A DNA stretch of 8,702 nucleotides from Methyloprofundus sp. GTDB taxonomy: Bacteria; Pseudomonadota; Gammaproteobacteria; Methylococcales; Methylomonadaceae. The notes under the pieces are model-generated. The model worked only from the letters and a program-made list of their open reading frames with translations. It was not told the origin of the DNA and did no database searches. Position 1 is the first letter of the stretch; each line of letters starts with the position of its first letter. Made by a program: the position numbers and the translations under genes. Positions 1-6,130 of the stretch are shown here, piece by piece. The DNA is taken from positions 1 through 8,702 of the forward strand of contig JAUXBW010000087.1 of the NCBI GenBank assembly GCA_030619185.1, in the 5' to 3' direction.

Positions 1-654
1 ACCAAACTTAAGAAAGAAAATGGTGGTCAGCTCAAGGGTATGGTACTGGACTTGCGCAATAATCCAGGCGGCGTGTTAGATGGTGCTGTATCAGTCAGTG
101 ATGCCTTTTTAAATTCGGGTAAAATTGTTTATACAGAAGGCCGTGTTAAAGATGCAAAAATGGATTTCAATGCAACACCGGGTGATTTATTAGCCGGTGC
201 ACCTATGGTCGTATTGATTAATGCGGGATCTGCTTCTGCTTCTGAAATTGTTGCTGGCGCATTGCAGGATCATAAACGCGCCATTATTATGGGCTCTAAA
301 TCTTTCGGTAAAGGGTCGGTACAAACAATTATGCCTACTGGCAATGGTGGTGCAGTCAAGATGACAACCGCGCGTTATTTTACGCCATCAGGTCGCTCAA
401 TTCAGGCGACGGGCATTGAGCCCGATATAGAACTGGAACGGGTTAAGCTGGAATCACTGGAAGCAACTAATTTTAAACCTATTAAAGAAGCCGATTTGTC
501 ACACCATTTGTCTAATGGCAACGGCAAGAAAGCAGATAGCAAAAAAGAAACCGAAAAAAATGCCAAGGATGACGAAACTAAGGGCGTTGATATACGCGAT
601 TACCCATTAAAAGAAGCATTGAACTTATTAAAAGGAATCGCCATTTTAAGATAG
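1..654 (+). CDS. ctpA: Carboxyl-terminal processing protease (S41 family), 3' part
   Basis: This is the 3' part of an open frame that enters from the left edge, so the N-terminus and most of the PDZ domain lie outside; 217 residues are visible. The visible part starts just before the LDLRNNPGG motif (bases 46-72) that opens the S41 protease core. The motif NAGSASASEI follows, with the catalytic serine best placed at bases 235-237 (the middle Ser of SASAS). The general-base lysine of SFGKGSVQ is at 310-312, which gives the 25-residue Ser-Lys spacing usual in CtpA/Prc. The tail is charged (Lys/Glu-rich, about 490-590) and ends in a short hydrophobic segment. These enzymes cleave C-termini of periplasmic or envelope proteins and are normally exported. 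The ctpA symbol is preferred over prc because the stretch after the active site is short, unlike the long C-terminal domain of E. coli Prc. The frame is intact and the dyad is present, so the enzyme is probably active. Confidence 0.93.
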   Translation, partial: TKLKKENGGQLKGMVLDLRNNPGGVLDGAVSVSDAFLNSGKIVYTEGRVKDAKMDFNATPGDLLAGAPMVVLINAGSASASEIVAGALQDHKRAIIMGSKSFGKGSVQTIMPTGNGGAVKMTTARYFTPSGRSIQATGIEPDIELERVKLESLEATNFKPIKEADLSHHLSNGNGKKADSKKETEKNAKDDETKGVDIRDYPLKEALNLLKGIAILR

Positions 655-695
655 GTAACGGGGGCATAATCGCGCCGCGTGTAGCTTATTAAAAT

Positions 696-752
696 GTAGG
701 GAGGAGCTTTAGCCCGCAAGGATTGCTGTATTGACGGACTAGGCTTGTTTCC
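696..752. repeat. Degenerate palindromic repeat, related to 5461-5528
   Basis: The left arm at 696-717 (gtagggaggagctttagcccgc) matches the arms of the complete hairpin at 5461-5528 at most positions. The expected right arm survives only as a decayed gacggactagg-like stretch near 734-745. I read this as an eroded copy of the same dispersed element. It lies in the spacer downstream of the protease gene and no promoter function is visible in it. Confidence 0.5.
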
Positions 753-766
753 ATGTTCTGTGTTTC

Positions 767-801
767 GCGTAGGCCTACGCATTCCCACGCAGAGCGTGGA
801 A
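767..801. repeat. Palindrome plus attcccacgc/gcgtgg hairpin repeat
   Basis: A perfect 14-base palindrome, gcgtaggcctacgc, occupies 767-780. It runs directly into a hairpin with arms ttcccacgc (782-790) and gcgtggaa (794-801), separated by aga. The right arm lacks one G relative to a perfect complement. Short ttcccacgc/gcgtgggaa hairpins are, from memory, common dispersed intergenic repeats in gammaproteobacteria. Only one copy is seen here. Confidence 0.5.
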
Positions 802-822
802 ACTAGTTGTAACACCTCTAAT

Positions 823-870
823 GTAAGTGCTCACCTGCCCACTTTTTAAAGGGGAAAGGTGAGCACTTAC
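823..870. repeat. Perfect 14-base inverted repeat upstream of the csp promoter
   Basis: The arms gtaagtgctcacct (823-836) and aggtgagcacttac (857-870) are perfect complements, separated by 20 bases. The right arm ends 25 bases before the -35 box of the csp promoter. No T-run follows, so it is not a textbook intrinsic terminator for the protease gene, though that role is possible. An operator or a small mobile-element remnant are alternatives. Confidence 0.6.
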
Positions 871-895
871 CCACTAAATATATAGGGAATAATTG

Positions 896-923
896 TTGAC
901 TACTGAGCAAAGCTGTATATAAT
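896..923 (+). promoter_or_regulatory. Sigma70-type promoter of the cold-shock gene
   Basis: TTGACT (896-901) and TATAAT (918-923) are separated by 16 bases, close to the consensus for the housekeeping sigma factor. Transcription should start near 930, giving a leader of about 160 bases before the csp start codon. This is the best promoter in the window. Confidence 0.75.
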
Positions 924-929
924 TTGCAT

Positions 930-1092
930 AGCTTGAAAGTACGTCTTATATTTATGCACACCGTTTCGATGTTTTATCTTTAGTGTTAAATCTTTAGTAG
1001 ATCGTCCTGTTTTTATAAGTAATAGCAGCACTTCTAGCAAAACGGCCTTTTTATAAGGCTTCAATTACTCTTGAAATAAATAGGATATTATT
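930..1092 (+). promoter_or_regulatory. Long 5' leader of the csp mRNA
   Basis: About 160 bases lie between the predicted transcription start and the csp ATG with no coding frame of note. A small hairpin (gcctt 1045-1049, aaggc 1055-1059, loop tttat) sits about 33 bases before the ATG. TAGGA at 1081-1085, with a 7-base spacer, is the ribosome binding site. Long structured leaders acting as RNA thermosensors are known for several cspA-family genes; that this one does so is inference. A stretch gtacgtctt near 938-947 faintly recalls a cold box, but the match is too weak to call. Confidence 0.45.
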
Positions 1093-1299
1093 ATGTCTAC
1101 TACAACTGGTACAGTAAAATGGTTTAACGAAGCCAAAGGTTTTGGCTTTATAGAGCAAGAATCTGGTCCTGATGTTTTCGCACATTTCAGCGCAATCTCT
1201 GGCTCAGGGTTTAAAACTCTTGCCGAAGGACAAAAAGTTGAATTTACTGTGACACAGGGCGATAAAGGTCCTCAAGCAGAGAATATCGTAGCAATCTAA
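1093..1299 (+). CDS. CspA-family cold-shock / RNA-binding protein
   Basis: A complete 68-residue single cold-shock domain, the normal length for the family. The N-terminus TGTVKWFN leads into RNP1 (KGFGFI, residues 15-20) and RNP2 (VFAHFSAI, about 28-35). The conserved [12 protein letters not shown] and the [12 protein letters not shown] ending are also present. The protein binds single-stranded RNA or DNA and acts as an RNA chaperone in the cytoplasm. The sequence resembles CspE/CapB as much as CspA, so cold induction cannot be inferred from the protein alone and no paralogue symbol is given. The gene stands alone, with its own strong promoter at 896-923, a long leader, a clear Shine-Dalgarno and two terminators behind it. 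The reading frame has no defects. Confidence 0.96.
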   Translation: MSTTTGTVKWFNEAKGFGFIEQESGPDVFAHFSAISGSGFKTLAEGQKVEFTVTQGDKGPQAENIVAI

Positions 1300-1336
1300 A
1301 TACGAATTCGCGAATATGGGTTTGCATTAATACAAT

Positions 1337-1358
1337 GCAGGCCTTGCCTGCCCTTTTT
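1337..1358 (+). terminator. Intrinsic terminator 1 of the csp gene
   Basis: The stem gcaggc (1337-1342) / gcctgc (1346-1351) has a 3-base loop and is followed by cc and five T (1354-1358). It lies 38 bases after the csp stop codon. Confidence 0.65.
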
Positions 1359-1370
1359 GGGTGGGCTATA

Positions 1371-1407
1371 AAAGGGCGTAACCTGTTGAAGGTTGCGCCC
1401 TTTTTTT
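1371..1407 (+). terminator. Strong intrinsic terminator 2 of the csp gene
   Basis: A 12-bp stem, agggcgtaacct (1373-1384) with aggttgcgccct (1390-1401), contains one G-U wobble and closes a 5-base loop. A run of seven T follows (1401-1407). Flanking A residues can extend the stem. It insulates sucC from the csp transcript. Confidence 0.85.
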
Positions 1408-1423
1408 ATGGGTTTAAGCCCTA

Positions 1424-1429
1424 TATACT
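1424..1429 (+). promoter_or_regulatory. Possible -10 box for sucCD
   Basis: TATACT at 1424-1429 is a good -10 element in the only space available between terminator 2 and sucC. A proper -35 box is missing at the right distance: that position falls in the terminator T-run. It would start transcription about 38 bases before sucC. Weak call. Confidence 0.3.
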
Positions 1430-1472
1430 GTAGCATTTCTGTCCGCCCATCTCATTAGCTATAAGGCCAACG

Positions 1473-2642
1473 ATGAATATTCATGAATTTCAGGCAAAAC
1501 AACTGTTTAAAGATTATCAGATACCTGTTCCCGAAAGTGTAGTAGTCACTAGTGCCAACGCTGCATCTGATGCAGCAAAGGTTTTGGCTGGCGATAGCTG
1601 GGCAATAAAAGCACAAGTTCATGCGGGTGGACGAGGCAAGGTGGGGGGCGTTAAAATTGCGCAAACGGCAGAGTCTGCGAGTCAATTGACAGCACAAATG
1701 CTGGGGCAACGCTTAGTCACAAAACAAACGGGTAAAGAGGGTCTGCCCATTAATTCTGTTTTAGTAGAAAAAACCCACCCAATTAAACGCGAATTTTATC
1801 TCAGTTTGCTGGTTGATAGGCATCAGGAAAGGCTTTGCTTTATTGCTTCCAGGGCGGGAGGTATGGATATTGAAGTCGTTGCAGAACAAACCCCGGAAAA
1901 AATTATCAACCTATTTATCAATCCAGCCGCAGGCTTACAAGCGTACCAGTGCCGCCAAATAGCCTTTGCATTGGCCTTGCAAGGCGAGCAAATCAAAGCT
2001 TTGCAGAAGATCATGACCGGTATGTTGCAACTGTTAGTAGAAAAAGATGCCAGTCAAATAGAAATTAACCCCTTAGTGGAAATAGACGATGACAGGCTAT
2101 TTGCACTGGATGCAAAAATTAATTTTGATGACAATGCGCTTGCTCTGCATAAGGACATCACCGCTTTACGTGATACAGCCCAGGAGGATGAGAAAGAAAA
2201 TAAAGCGAAACAATTTGACCTCAGCTATATTACCTTAGATGGTAACATAGGCTGCATGGTTAATGGTGCTGGACTTGCGATGGCAACCATGGATCTGGTT
2301 AAGCTAAAAGGCGGGACACCTGCTAATTTTCTTGATGTCGGCGGGGGAACAAGCACTGAAAAAGTAACCGAGGCTTTTAAGCTGATTGTTTCTGATGCAA
2401 ATGTACAAGCTGTATTGGTAAATATATTTGGTGGTATTGTGCATTGTGATGTCATTGCACAAGGTATTCTGGAAGCACTTAAACAGATTAAGACAGATCT
2501 GCCTGTTATTGTCAGGCTGGAAGGAACTCACGCTGAAGAAGGCCGTGCACTATTACAGGATGCGGCAGCCAATATTATTGCCGCAGAAAATCTGGATCAT
2601 GCGGCTGAACAAGCGGTGAGCCTTGCTGGAGCCAGAGTATGA
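1473..2642 (+). CDS. sucC: Succinyl-CoA ligase (ADP-forming), beta subunit
   Basis: At 389 residues it is one residue longer than E. coli SucC and aligns throughout. It forms the alpha2beta2 enzyme with SucD that interconverts succinyl-CoA plus ADP and phosphate with succinate, CoA and ATP in the TCA cycle. The N-terminal ATP-grasp domain shows [12 protein letters not shown], Lys46 and the AGGRGK loop (51-56). Glu197 and Asn199 in the EINPL motif and Asp213 match the catalytic and Mg-binding positions of E. coli. The C-terminal CoA-ligase domain carries [15 protein letters not shown] (256-270), DVGGG (288-292) and [10 protein letters not shown] (317-326). His324 stands where E. coli has Arg. 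The start is preceded by a modest AAGG (1463-1466). The TGA overlaps the sucD ATG. Malate-CoA ligase MtkA is a homologue, but the close match to SucC and the very SucD-like partner argue for succinyl-CoA ligase. Confidence 0.94.
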   Translation: MNIHEFQAKQLFKDYQIPVPESVVVTSANAASDAAKVLAGDSWAIKAQVHAGGRGKVGGVKIAQTAESASQLTAQMLGQRLVTKQTGKEGLPINSVLVEKTHPIKREFYLSLLVDRHQERLCFIASRAGGMDIEVVAEQTPEKIINLFINPAAGLQAYQCRQIAFALALQGEQIKALQKIMTGMLQLLVEKDASQIEINPLVEIDDDRLFALDAKINFDDNALALHKDITALRDTAQEDEKENKAKQFDLSYITLDGNIGCMVNGAGLAMATMDLVKLKGGTPANFLDVGGGTSTEKVTEAFKLIVSDANVQAVLVNIFGGIVHCDVIAQGILEALKQIKTDLPVIVRLEGTHAEEGRALLQDAAANIIAAENLDHAAEQAVSLAGARV

Positions 2643-3514
2643 GTATATTAGTCGATCAGAACACCAAGGTCATTTGTCAGGGGTTTACCGGCAAACAAGG
2701 TACTTTTCATGCTCAACATGCTTTAGCTTATGGCACTCAGCTTATGGGGGGGGTGACTCCCGGAAGGGGAGGGACAGAGCATCTAGGGCTACCAGTATTT
2801 AACACAGTGCAAGAAGCATACGCAGTCACTGAAGCTGATGCTAGTGTTATTTATGTACCGCCTTTTTTTGCTGCTGATGCCATTTTAGAAGCGGTTGATG
2901 CGGGCATTAAGCTGATAGTCTGTATTACGGAAGGTATTCCTGTACTCCATATGTTACGGGTTAAAGCAGCAATGGCCGACAGTGACGCATTATTAATTGG
3001 TCCAAATTGCCCCGGTATTATTACACCTGAAGCCTGTAAAATAGGTATTATGCCAGGCAGTATTCACTTACCGGGCTCTATTGGTATTGTTTCTCGTTCA
3101 GGTACATTGACCTATGAAGCAGTGCACCAGACCACGCAACAAGGCCTAGGGCAAAGTACTTGTGTGGGTATCGGTGGTGACCCCATTCACGGTATGAATT
3201 TTATTGATGTCATCAGCCGGTTTCAAGCAGATGAACAAACCCGGGGCATTATTATGGTGGGTGAAATTGGGGGGAGCGAAGAAGAAGAGGCGGCCGAATA
3301 TATAAAAAATCATGTGACTAAACCTGTAGTTTCTTATATTACCGGATTAACTGCACCTGCGGGAAAACGCATGGGGCATGCTGGAGCAATTGTCACAGGA
3401 GGCAAAGGGACTGCTGAAAGTAAAGTTTCTGCTTTAAAGACGGCAGGTGTTGAAGTAGTCAATTCGCCTTCAAATATGGGGATAGCGATGAAACAGCTGA
3501 TTGCGAATAGCTAA
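2639..3514 (+). CDS. sucD: Succinyl-CoA ligase, alpha subunit
   Basis: 291 residues, against 289 in E. coli SucD, with high identity from the first residues ([18 protein letters not shown]). The N-terminal Rossmann-type CoA-binding domain shows GFTGKQGT (15-22), GGVTPGRGG (37-45) and LPVFNTV. The ligase domain has IGPNCPG (120-126), SRSGTLTYE and GIGGDP. Glu209 in GEIGG and the phosphorylated His247 in KRMGHAGAI (243-251) are both present. The ATG overlaps the sucC stop in ATGA, with GGAG at 2628-2631 as ribosome binding site, so the two subunits are translationally coupled. The stop TAA coincides with the first three bases of the MITE-like repeat at 3512, so the last residues may have been set by its insertion. 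No other TCA-cycle genes are adjacent. Confidence 0.95.
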   Translation: MSILVDQNTKVICQGFTGKQGTFHAQHALAYGTQLMGGVTPGRGGTEHLGLPVFNTVQEAYAVTEADASVIYVPPFFAADAILEAVDAGIKLIVCITEGIPVLHMLRVKAAMADSDALLIGPNCPGIITPEACKIGIMPGSIHLPGSIGIVSRSGTLTYEAVHQTTQQGLGQSTCVGIGGDPIHGMNFIDVISRFQADEQTRGIIMVGEIGGSEEEEAAEYIKNHVTKPVVSYITGLTAPAGKRMGHAGAIVTGGKGTAESKVSALKTAGVEVVNSPSNMGIAMKQLIANS

Positions 3515-3673
3515 GGAACGTGCACAAAATAATTTGAGCAACTGACTTGCCTTTTTGTCCGTCTTCGGTGTTGCACAAGCAGTTACGTAGCTCGCTATGC
3601 GCCAGTTTGTGCGCCTTGAATACGAACAAAAATACTGCGCCAGTTGCTTAACTTATTTTGTTCCCATTCCTAA
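3512..3673. mobile_element. MITE-like palindromic repeat, complete copy
   Basis: A 162-base imperfect palindrome begins at the sucD stop codon. Its terminal arms (3512-3544 and the complement of 3641-3673) agree at 27 of 33 positions. The centre folds into a hairpin with gcacaa (3573-3578) against ttgtgc (3607-3612). A second copy, in inverted orientation and cut by the window end, starts at 8596. The two copies share a 30-base identical stretch (3628-3657 against 8612-8641, opposite strands). It encodes no protein. Size, terminal inverted repeats and dispersal fit a MITE mobilised in trans by an unidentified transposase. A convincing target duplication is not seen. Confidence 0.75.
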
Positions 3674-3719
3674 ATAAAGGATAAATAGCAGCAACTAACG
3701 CTTGCATGGAGTGCATAAT

Positions 3720-3748
3720 TTGTGTAAAAGGAAGGGTTACATCATAAA
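3720..3748 (+). promoter_or_regulatory. Possible promoter of the HvfA-like gene
   Basis: TTGTGT (3720-3725) and CATAAA (3743-3748) are 17 bases apart, a mediocre sigma70 match. It would give a leader of about 25 bases ending in the GAGGA ribosome binding site (3771-3775). Related genes are often under ECF sigma control, so the true promoter may be of another class. Confidence 0.3.
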
Positions 3749-3779
3749 ACAATAATAAACTAAACAATTAGAGGATAGC

Positions 3780-4547
3780 ATGAAAAAAACAACTAAAACT
3801 ATAACAACAATTGGTTCCGCAGTGGCTTCAACATTTGCAGCTAACGCTGTTAACGCAGAAAGCAACCCTTTTACAATGAATGAGCTAAGCAGTGGCTATA
3901 TGCAACTGGCGCAATCAGACAAAGCAGGAGAGATGAAGTGCGGCTCTAAAATGGACAAGAAGCAAGAAGCCGCTTGTGGTGAAGGACGCTGCGGTAGCAT
4001 GATGGAAAATGGCAAAATGAAAAAAGGCCTGGAAAATGCCTGTGGAGCCATGATGAAAGGTAAAGAAGGTGCTTGTGGTGATATGAAAACAACACAAACA
4101 GCTAAAAAAGGCTATTCAGTCAGTAAATCAGGATGGGGCAATAAAAAATCTACGCCTAAAGCCATGAATATGAACATGGATAAAGGCATGGACATGGGAA
4201 AAGGCAAGGAAGGTAAATGTGGTGAAGGCATGTGCGGCGGTATGATGCAAGGCGGAAAAATGAAAAAAGGCATGGAAGGTATGTGTGGCGATATGATGAA
4301 AGGTAAAGAAGGATCCTGTGGTATGGGTATGATGGGCAGCGGTATGCAAGGCATGGGTAATATGCAGGGTGAGGGGGGTATGAAGCGCATGCAAGGCGGA
4401 AATATGCAAGGTGACGGTGGCATGAAGCGTATGCAAGGCGGTAATATGCAAGGGATGGGAGGTATGCAAGGTGGCATGGGCGGCATGAAAGGCGAAGAAG
4501 CAAGCTGTGGTGCAATGATTTCACCTGAAAAAGCGGCAGGTAAATAA
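3780..4547 (+). CDS. HvfA/bufferin-like Cys- and Met-rich secreted RiPP precursor, orphan
   Basis: 255 residues. A Sec signal peptide (about 1-26, likely cut after AVNA) precedes NPFTMNELSSGYM (29-41), the N-terminal signature I know from HvfA/BufA2 proteins. Ten cysteines (54, 66, 71, 88, 99, 147, 152, 169, 180, 243) are each followed by Gly, several in EGxCG. In this family such cysteines are modified by MNIO (DUF692) enzymes, and the products bind copper. A four-Cys module occurs twice (66-100, 147-181). Three 14-residue repeats of NMQGxGGMKRMQGG type (194-235) follow; the third is diverged. I count 41 Met and no His. The start is supported by GAGGA four bases upstream and by the signal peptide. 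No MNIO or partner gene adjoins it, unlike usual buf/hvf operons. A role in periplasmic copper binding is inferred. An unmodified metallothionein-like protein is the main alternative. Confidence 0.8.
   Translation: MKKTTKTITTIGSAVASTFAANAVNAESNPFTMNELSSGYMQLAQSDKAGEMKCGSKMDKKQEAACGEGRCGSMMENGKMKKGLENACGAMMKGKEGACGDMKTTQTAKKGYSVSKSGWGNKKSTPKAMNMNMDKGMDMGKGKEGKCGEGMCGGMMQGGKMKKGMEGMCGDMMKGKEGSCGMGMMGSGMQGMGNMQGEGGMKRMQGGNMQGDGGMKRMQGGNMQGMGGMQGGMGGMKGEEASCGAMISPEKAAGK
4359..4484 (+). repeat. Three 42-base tandem coding repeats (Met-rich)
   Basis: Within the HvfA-like gene, units at 4359-4400, 4401-4442 and 4443-4484 each encode 14 residues beginning NMQG. Units 1 and 2 encode nearly the same peptide (Glu/Asp difference only) with a few silent changes. 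Unit 3 is diverged and replaces the KR-containing half with more Gly and Met. Confidence 0.85.
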
Positions 4548-4564
4548 TCGCCAATCAAATATTC

Positions 4565-4625
4565 ACGGGCAATATTTCCTGGGGGTACGGCAGCTTGCCC
4601 GTTTGCATGGGCGATCCGCCCATGC
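4565..4625. terminator. Two stacked hairpins after the HvfA-like gene
   Basis: Hairpin one pairs acgggcaa (4565-4572) with ttgcccgt (4595-4602). Hairpin two, starting 3 bases later, pairs gcatgggcg (4605-4613) with cgcccatgc (4617-4625) around an ATC loop. They begin 18 bases after the stop codon, where a transcription end or mRNA-stabilising structure is expected. No T-run follows, so intrinsic termination is uncertain; a repeat element is the alternative. Confidence 0.45.
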
Positions 4626-4844
4626 CCCTCAAATAATGAGAAGTTACTGAATTTTTATTTGTGCCCTCGTAGACAATGGTTTTTTAGTCACCATTGACGG
4701 ATGACAGTGATGTAGCTAGCTGCCTTATCATGGACAAGCTGGACATAGAGGAAAGCAATTTAACAGCGCAAAGGGTGCACACAAAGTTTGAAAAATGCTC
4801 CGTGTACTCCCCATCAAACTACCTTAATAGTTAAAATTTAAGTC
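4626..4844. other. Spacer without recognised gene
   Basis: This completes the 297-base gap between the HvfA-like gene and the next gene. It holds one short hairpin, caatggt (4674-4680) against accattg (4690-4696) with a T-rich loop. A 34-codon open frame from 4730 has no ribosome binding site and no recognisable product. No convincing promoter for the gene at 4845 is seen. Confidence 0.5.
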
Positions 4845-5420
4845 ATGACTCTGACACAATTACGCTCTACCTATCAGTTAAAAATATCTCTGGAAGGTGC
4901 TAAACCTCCTATATGGCGACGGCTATTAGTGCCTAGTGATATAAAATTAGATGTGTTCCATCTAGCACTGCAAATCTCAATGGGCTGGACAAACTCACAC
5001 CTACACCAGTTTATTTCCATGGATCGAAAATTTTATGGCATCCAGGATGATGACTTTGAATTCGATGACTTCAAAATTGAGGATGAAAGCACAACACGCC
5101 TATCGAAGTTACTCAAAGCTGAGAAAGACTATTTAATATACGAGTATGACTTTGGCGATAGCTGGACACATAAAGTTAGTTTAGAAAAAATATTAGCTTT
5201 TGATCCAGGCAAAAAACTTCCTTATTGTGTTACGGGTAAATGCGCTTGCCCGCCAGAAGATTGCGGCGGCATCTGGGGTTATGCAGATTTAATAAAGCTA
5301 CTGGAAAACCCGGAACATGAGGAGTATGACGATATGCTTGAGTGGCTAGGTGGTGACTTTGATCCCGTTTACTTTGGCAGAAGAAATATGAATCAATTAT
5401 TGCTGGAATATTGTCGTTAA
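4845..5420 (+). CDS. Plasmid pRiA4b ORF-3 family protein
   Basis: 191 residues forming one PRiA4_ORF3 domain (the PF07929-type family). Characteristic elements are YQLKISLEGAKPPIWRRLLV near the N-terminus (10-29) and MGWTNSHLHQF (46-56). YDFGDSWTHKVSLEKI (about 99-114) and the cysteine motif GKCACPPEDCGGIWGY (about 131-146), which looks able to bind a metal, follow. It is probably cytoplasmic, as no signal or membrane segment is visible. The biochemical function of the family is not established. Members were first noted on a plasmid and beside transposons, but many are chromosomal. The gene stands alone between two spacers and no transposase is next to it. The ribosome binding site is poor; the chosen ATG fits because the conserved domain begins within ten residues. 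Confidence 0.88.
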   Translation: MTLTQLRSTYQLKISLEGAKPPIWRRLLVPSDIKLDVFHLALQISMGWTNSHLHQFISMDRKFYGIQDDDFEFDDFKIEDESTTRLSKLLKAEKDYLIYEYDFGDSWTHKVSLEKILAFDPGKKLPYCVTGKCACPPEDCGGIWGYADLIKLLENPEHEEYDDMLEWLGGDFDPVYFGRRNMNQLLLEYCR

Positions 5421-5445
5421 TTTTATGAGGCTATTTTTGGCTACT

Positions 5446-5528
5446 CTACCTGAAGTGGAGGTAGGGCGTGGCTTTAGTCTGCAAATATCTAAAAAAACTG
5501 ACTATAGCGGGCTAAAGCCGCGCTCTAC
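5446..5528. repeat. Large palindromic repeat before rnfA
   Basis: Arms of 22 bases, gtagggcgtggctttagtctgc (5461-5482) and gcgggctaaagccgcgctctac (5507-5528), pair with four transitions, most tolerated as G-U in RNA. The loop is 24 bases. A smaller hairpin, ctacct (5446-5451) with aggtag (5459-5464), shares bases 5461-5464 with the larger one, so the two folds compete. A decayed relative lies at 696-752. It fills most of the spacer upstream of rnfA. Confidence 0.7.
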
Positions 5529-5554
5529 AACTGCGGCTGCACCCGTTTAAAAGC

Positions 5555-6130
5555 ATGAAACACTACTTTCTGCTACTTATCAGTACCATACTGGTTAATA
5601 ACTTTGTTCTGGTGAAATTTCTGGGCTTATGTCCCTTTCTTGGTGTATCCAGAAGGCTGGACTCTGCAATTGGCATGGGGCTGGCTACAACTTTTGTTTT
5701 AACCCTTGCTTCCGTTAGCAGTTACCTCTTATATAAATACCTGCTATTACCTCTGGATTTAGTGTATTTACGCACCATCAGCTTTATAGTCGTGATCGCC
5801 GTCGTGGTCCAGCTCACCGAAATTATCATGCATAAATTCAGCCCGAGCCTGTATCGGTTATTAGGTCTGTATCTACCCTTAATAACCACCAATTGTGCTG
5901 TTTTAGGTGTCGCCTTACTCAATATTCAAGCTGAACACACTTTTATAGAATCTATATTGTTTGGCATAGGTACTGCGATAGGTTTTACCTTGGTCCTCGT
6001 TCTATTTGCCGCACTGCGCGAACGTATTGATGTTGCAGATGTACCCGTTCCCTTTCAAGGTGCATCAATAGGACTCATTACAGCAGGCCTAATGTCTATG
6101 GCTTTTATGGGTTTTATTGGCTTAGCCTAA
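5555..6130 (+). CDS. rnfA: Rnf/Rsx electron transport complex subunit A
   Basis: 191 residues, against 193 in E. coli RsxA, with the same start region ([17 protein letters not shown]) and clear similarity to the end. It is an inner-membrane protein with six hydrophobic helices. Cys26 in GLCPF and Cys114 in TTNCAVLG are the conserved pair that hold an intramembrane iron-sulfur cluster in RnfA/RnfE. The complex couples electron transfer between NADH and ferredoxin-type carriers to ion movement; in enterobacteria the Rsx form keeps SoxR reduced. [17 protein letters not shown] and [13 protein letters not shown] close the protein. No good Shine-Dalgarno precedes the ATG, but the alignment supports this start. 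It is the first gene of an overlapping rnfABC operon. Confidence 0.96.
   Translation: MKHYFLLLISTILVNNFVLVKFLGLCPFLGVSRRLDSAIGMGLATTFVLTLASVSSYLLYKYLLLPLDLVYLRTISFIVVIAVVVQLTEIIMHKFSPSLYRLLGLYLPLITTNCAVLGVALLNIQAEHTFIESILFGIGTAIGFTLVLVLFAALRERIDVADVPVPFQGASIGLITAGLMSMAFMGFIGLA

Noticed and set aside
600..815. 71-codon minus-strand open frame
   Set aside because: It lies across a spacer made of decayed repeats and the protease 3' end. No family resemblance.
1473..3514. Malate-CoA ligase (mtkAB) of the serine cycle instead of sucCD
   Set aside because: Both proteins align with E. coli SucC/SucD over their full length, and no serine-cycle genes are adjacent. The alternative cannot be wholly excluded by sequence reading.
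4359..4484. Possible CRISPR-like array from 42-base spaced repeats
   Set aside because: The units are contiguous, in frame and coding, with no unique spacers and no cas genes.
4112..4558. Several long open frames on the minus strand opposite the HvfA-like gene
   Set aside because: They are low-complexity shadows (Pro/Ile- or His/Thr-rich) created by the Met/Gly/Lys codon bias of the plus-strand gene, which has a signal peptide and ribosome binding site.
4788..4817. TTGAAA-based promoter for the gene at 4845
   Set aside because: No acceptable -10 box at 16-18 bases.
4730..4834. 34-codon open frame starting MDKLDIEESN
   Set aside because: No ribosome binding site, no recognisable family and short enough to occur by chance.
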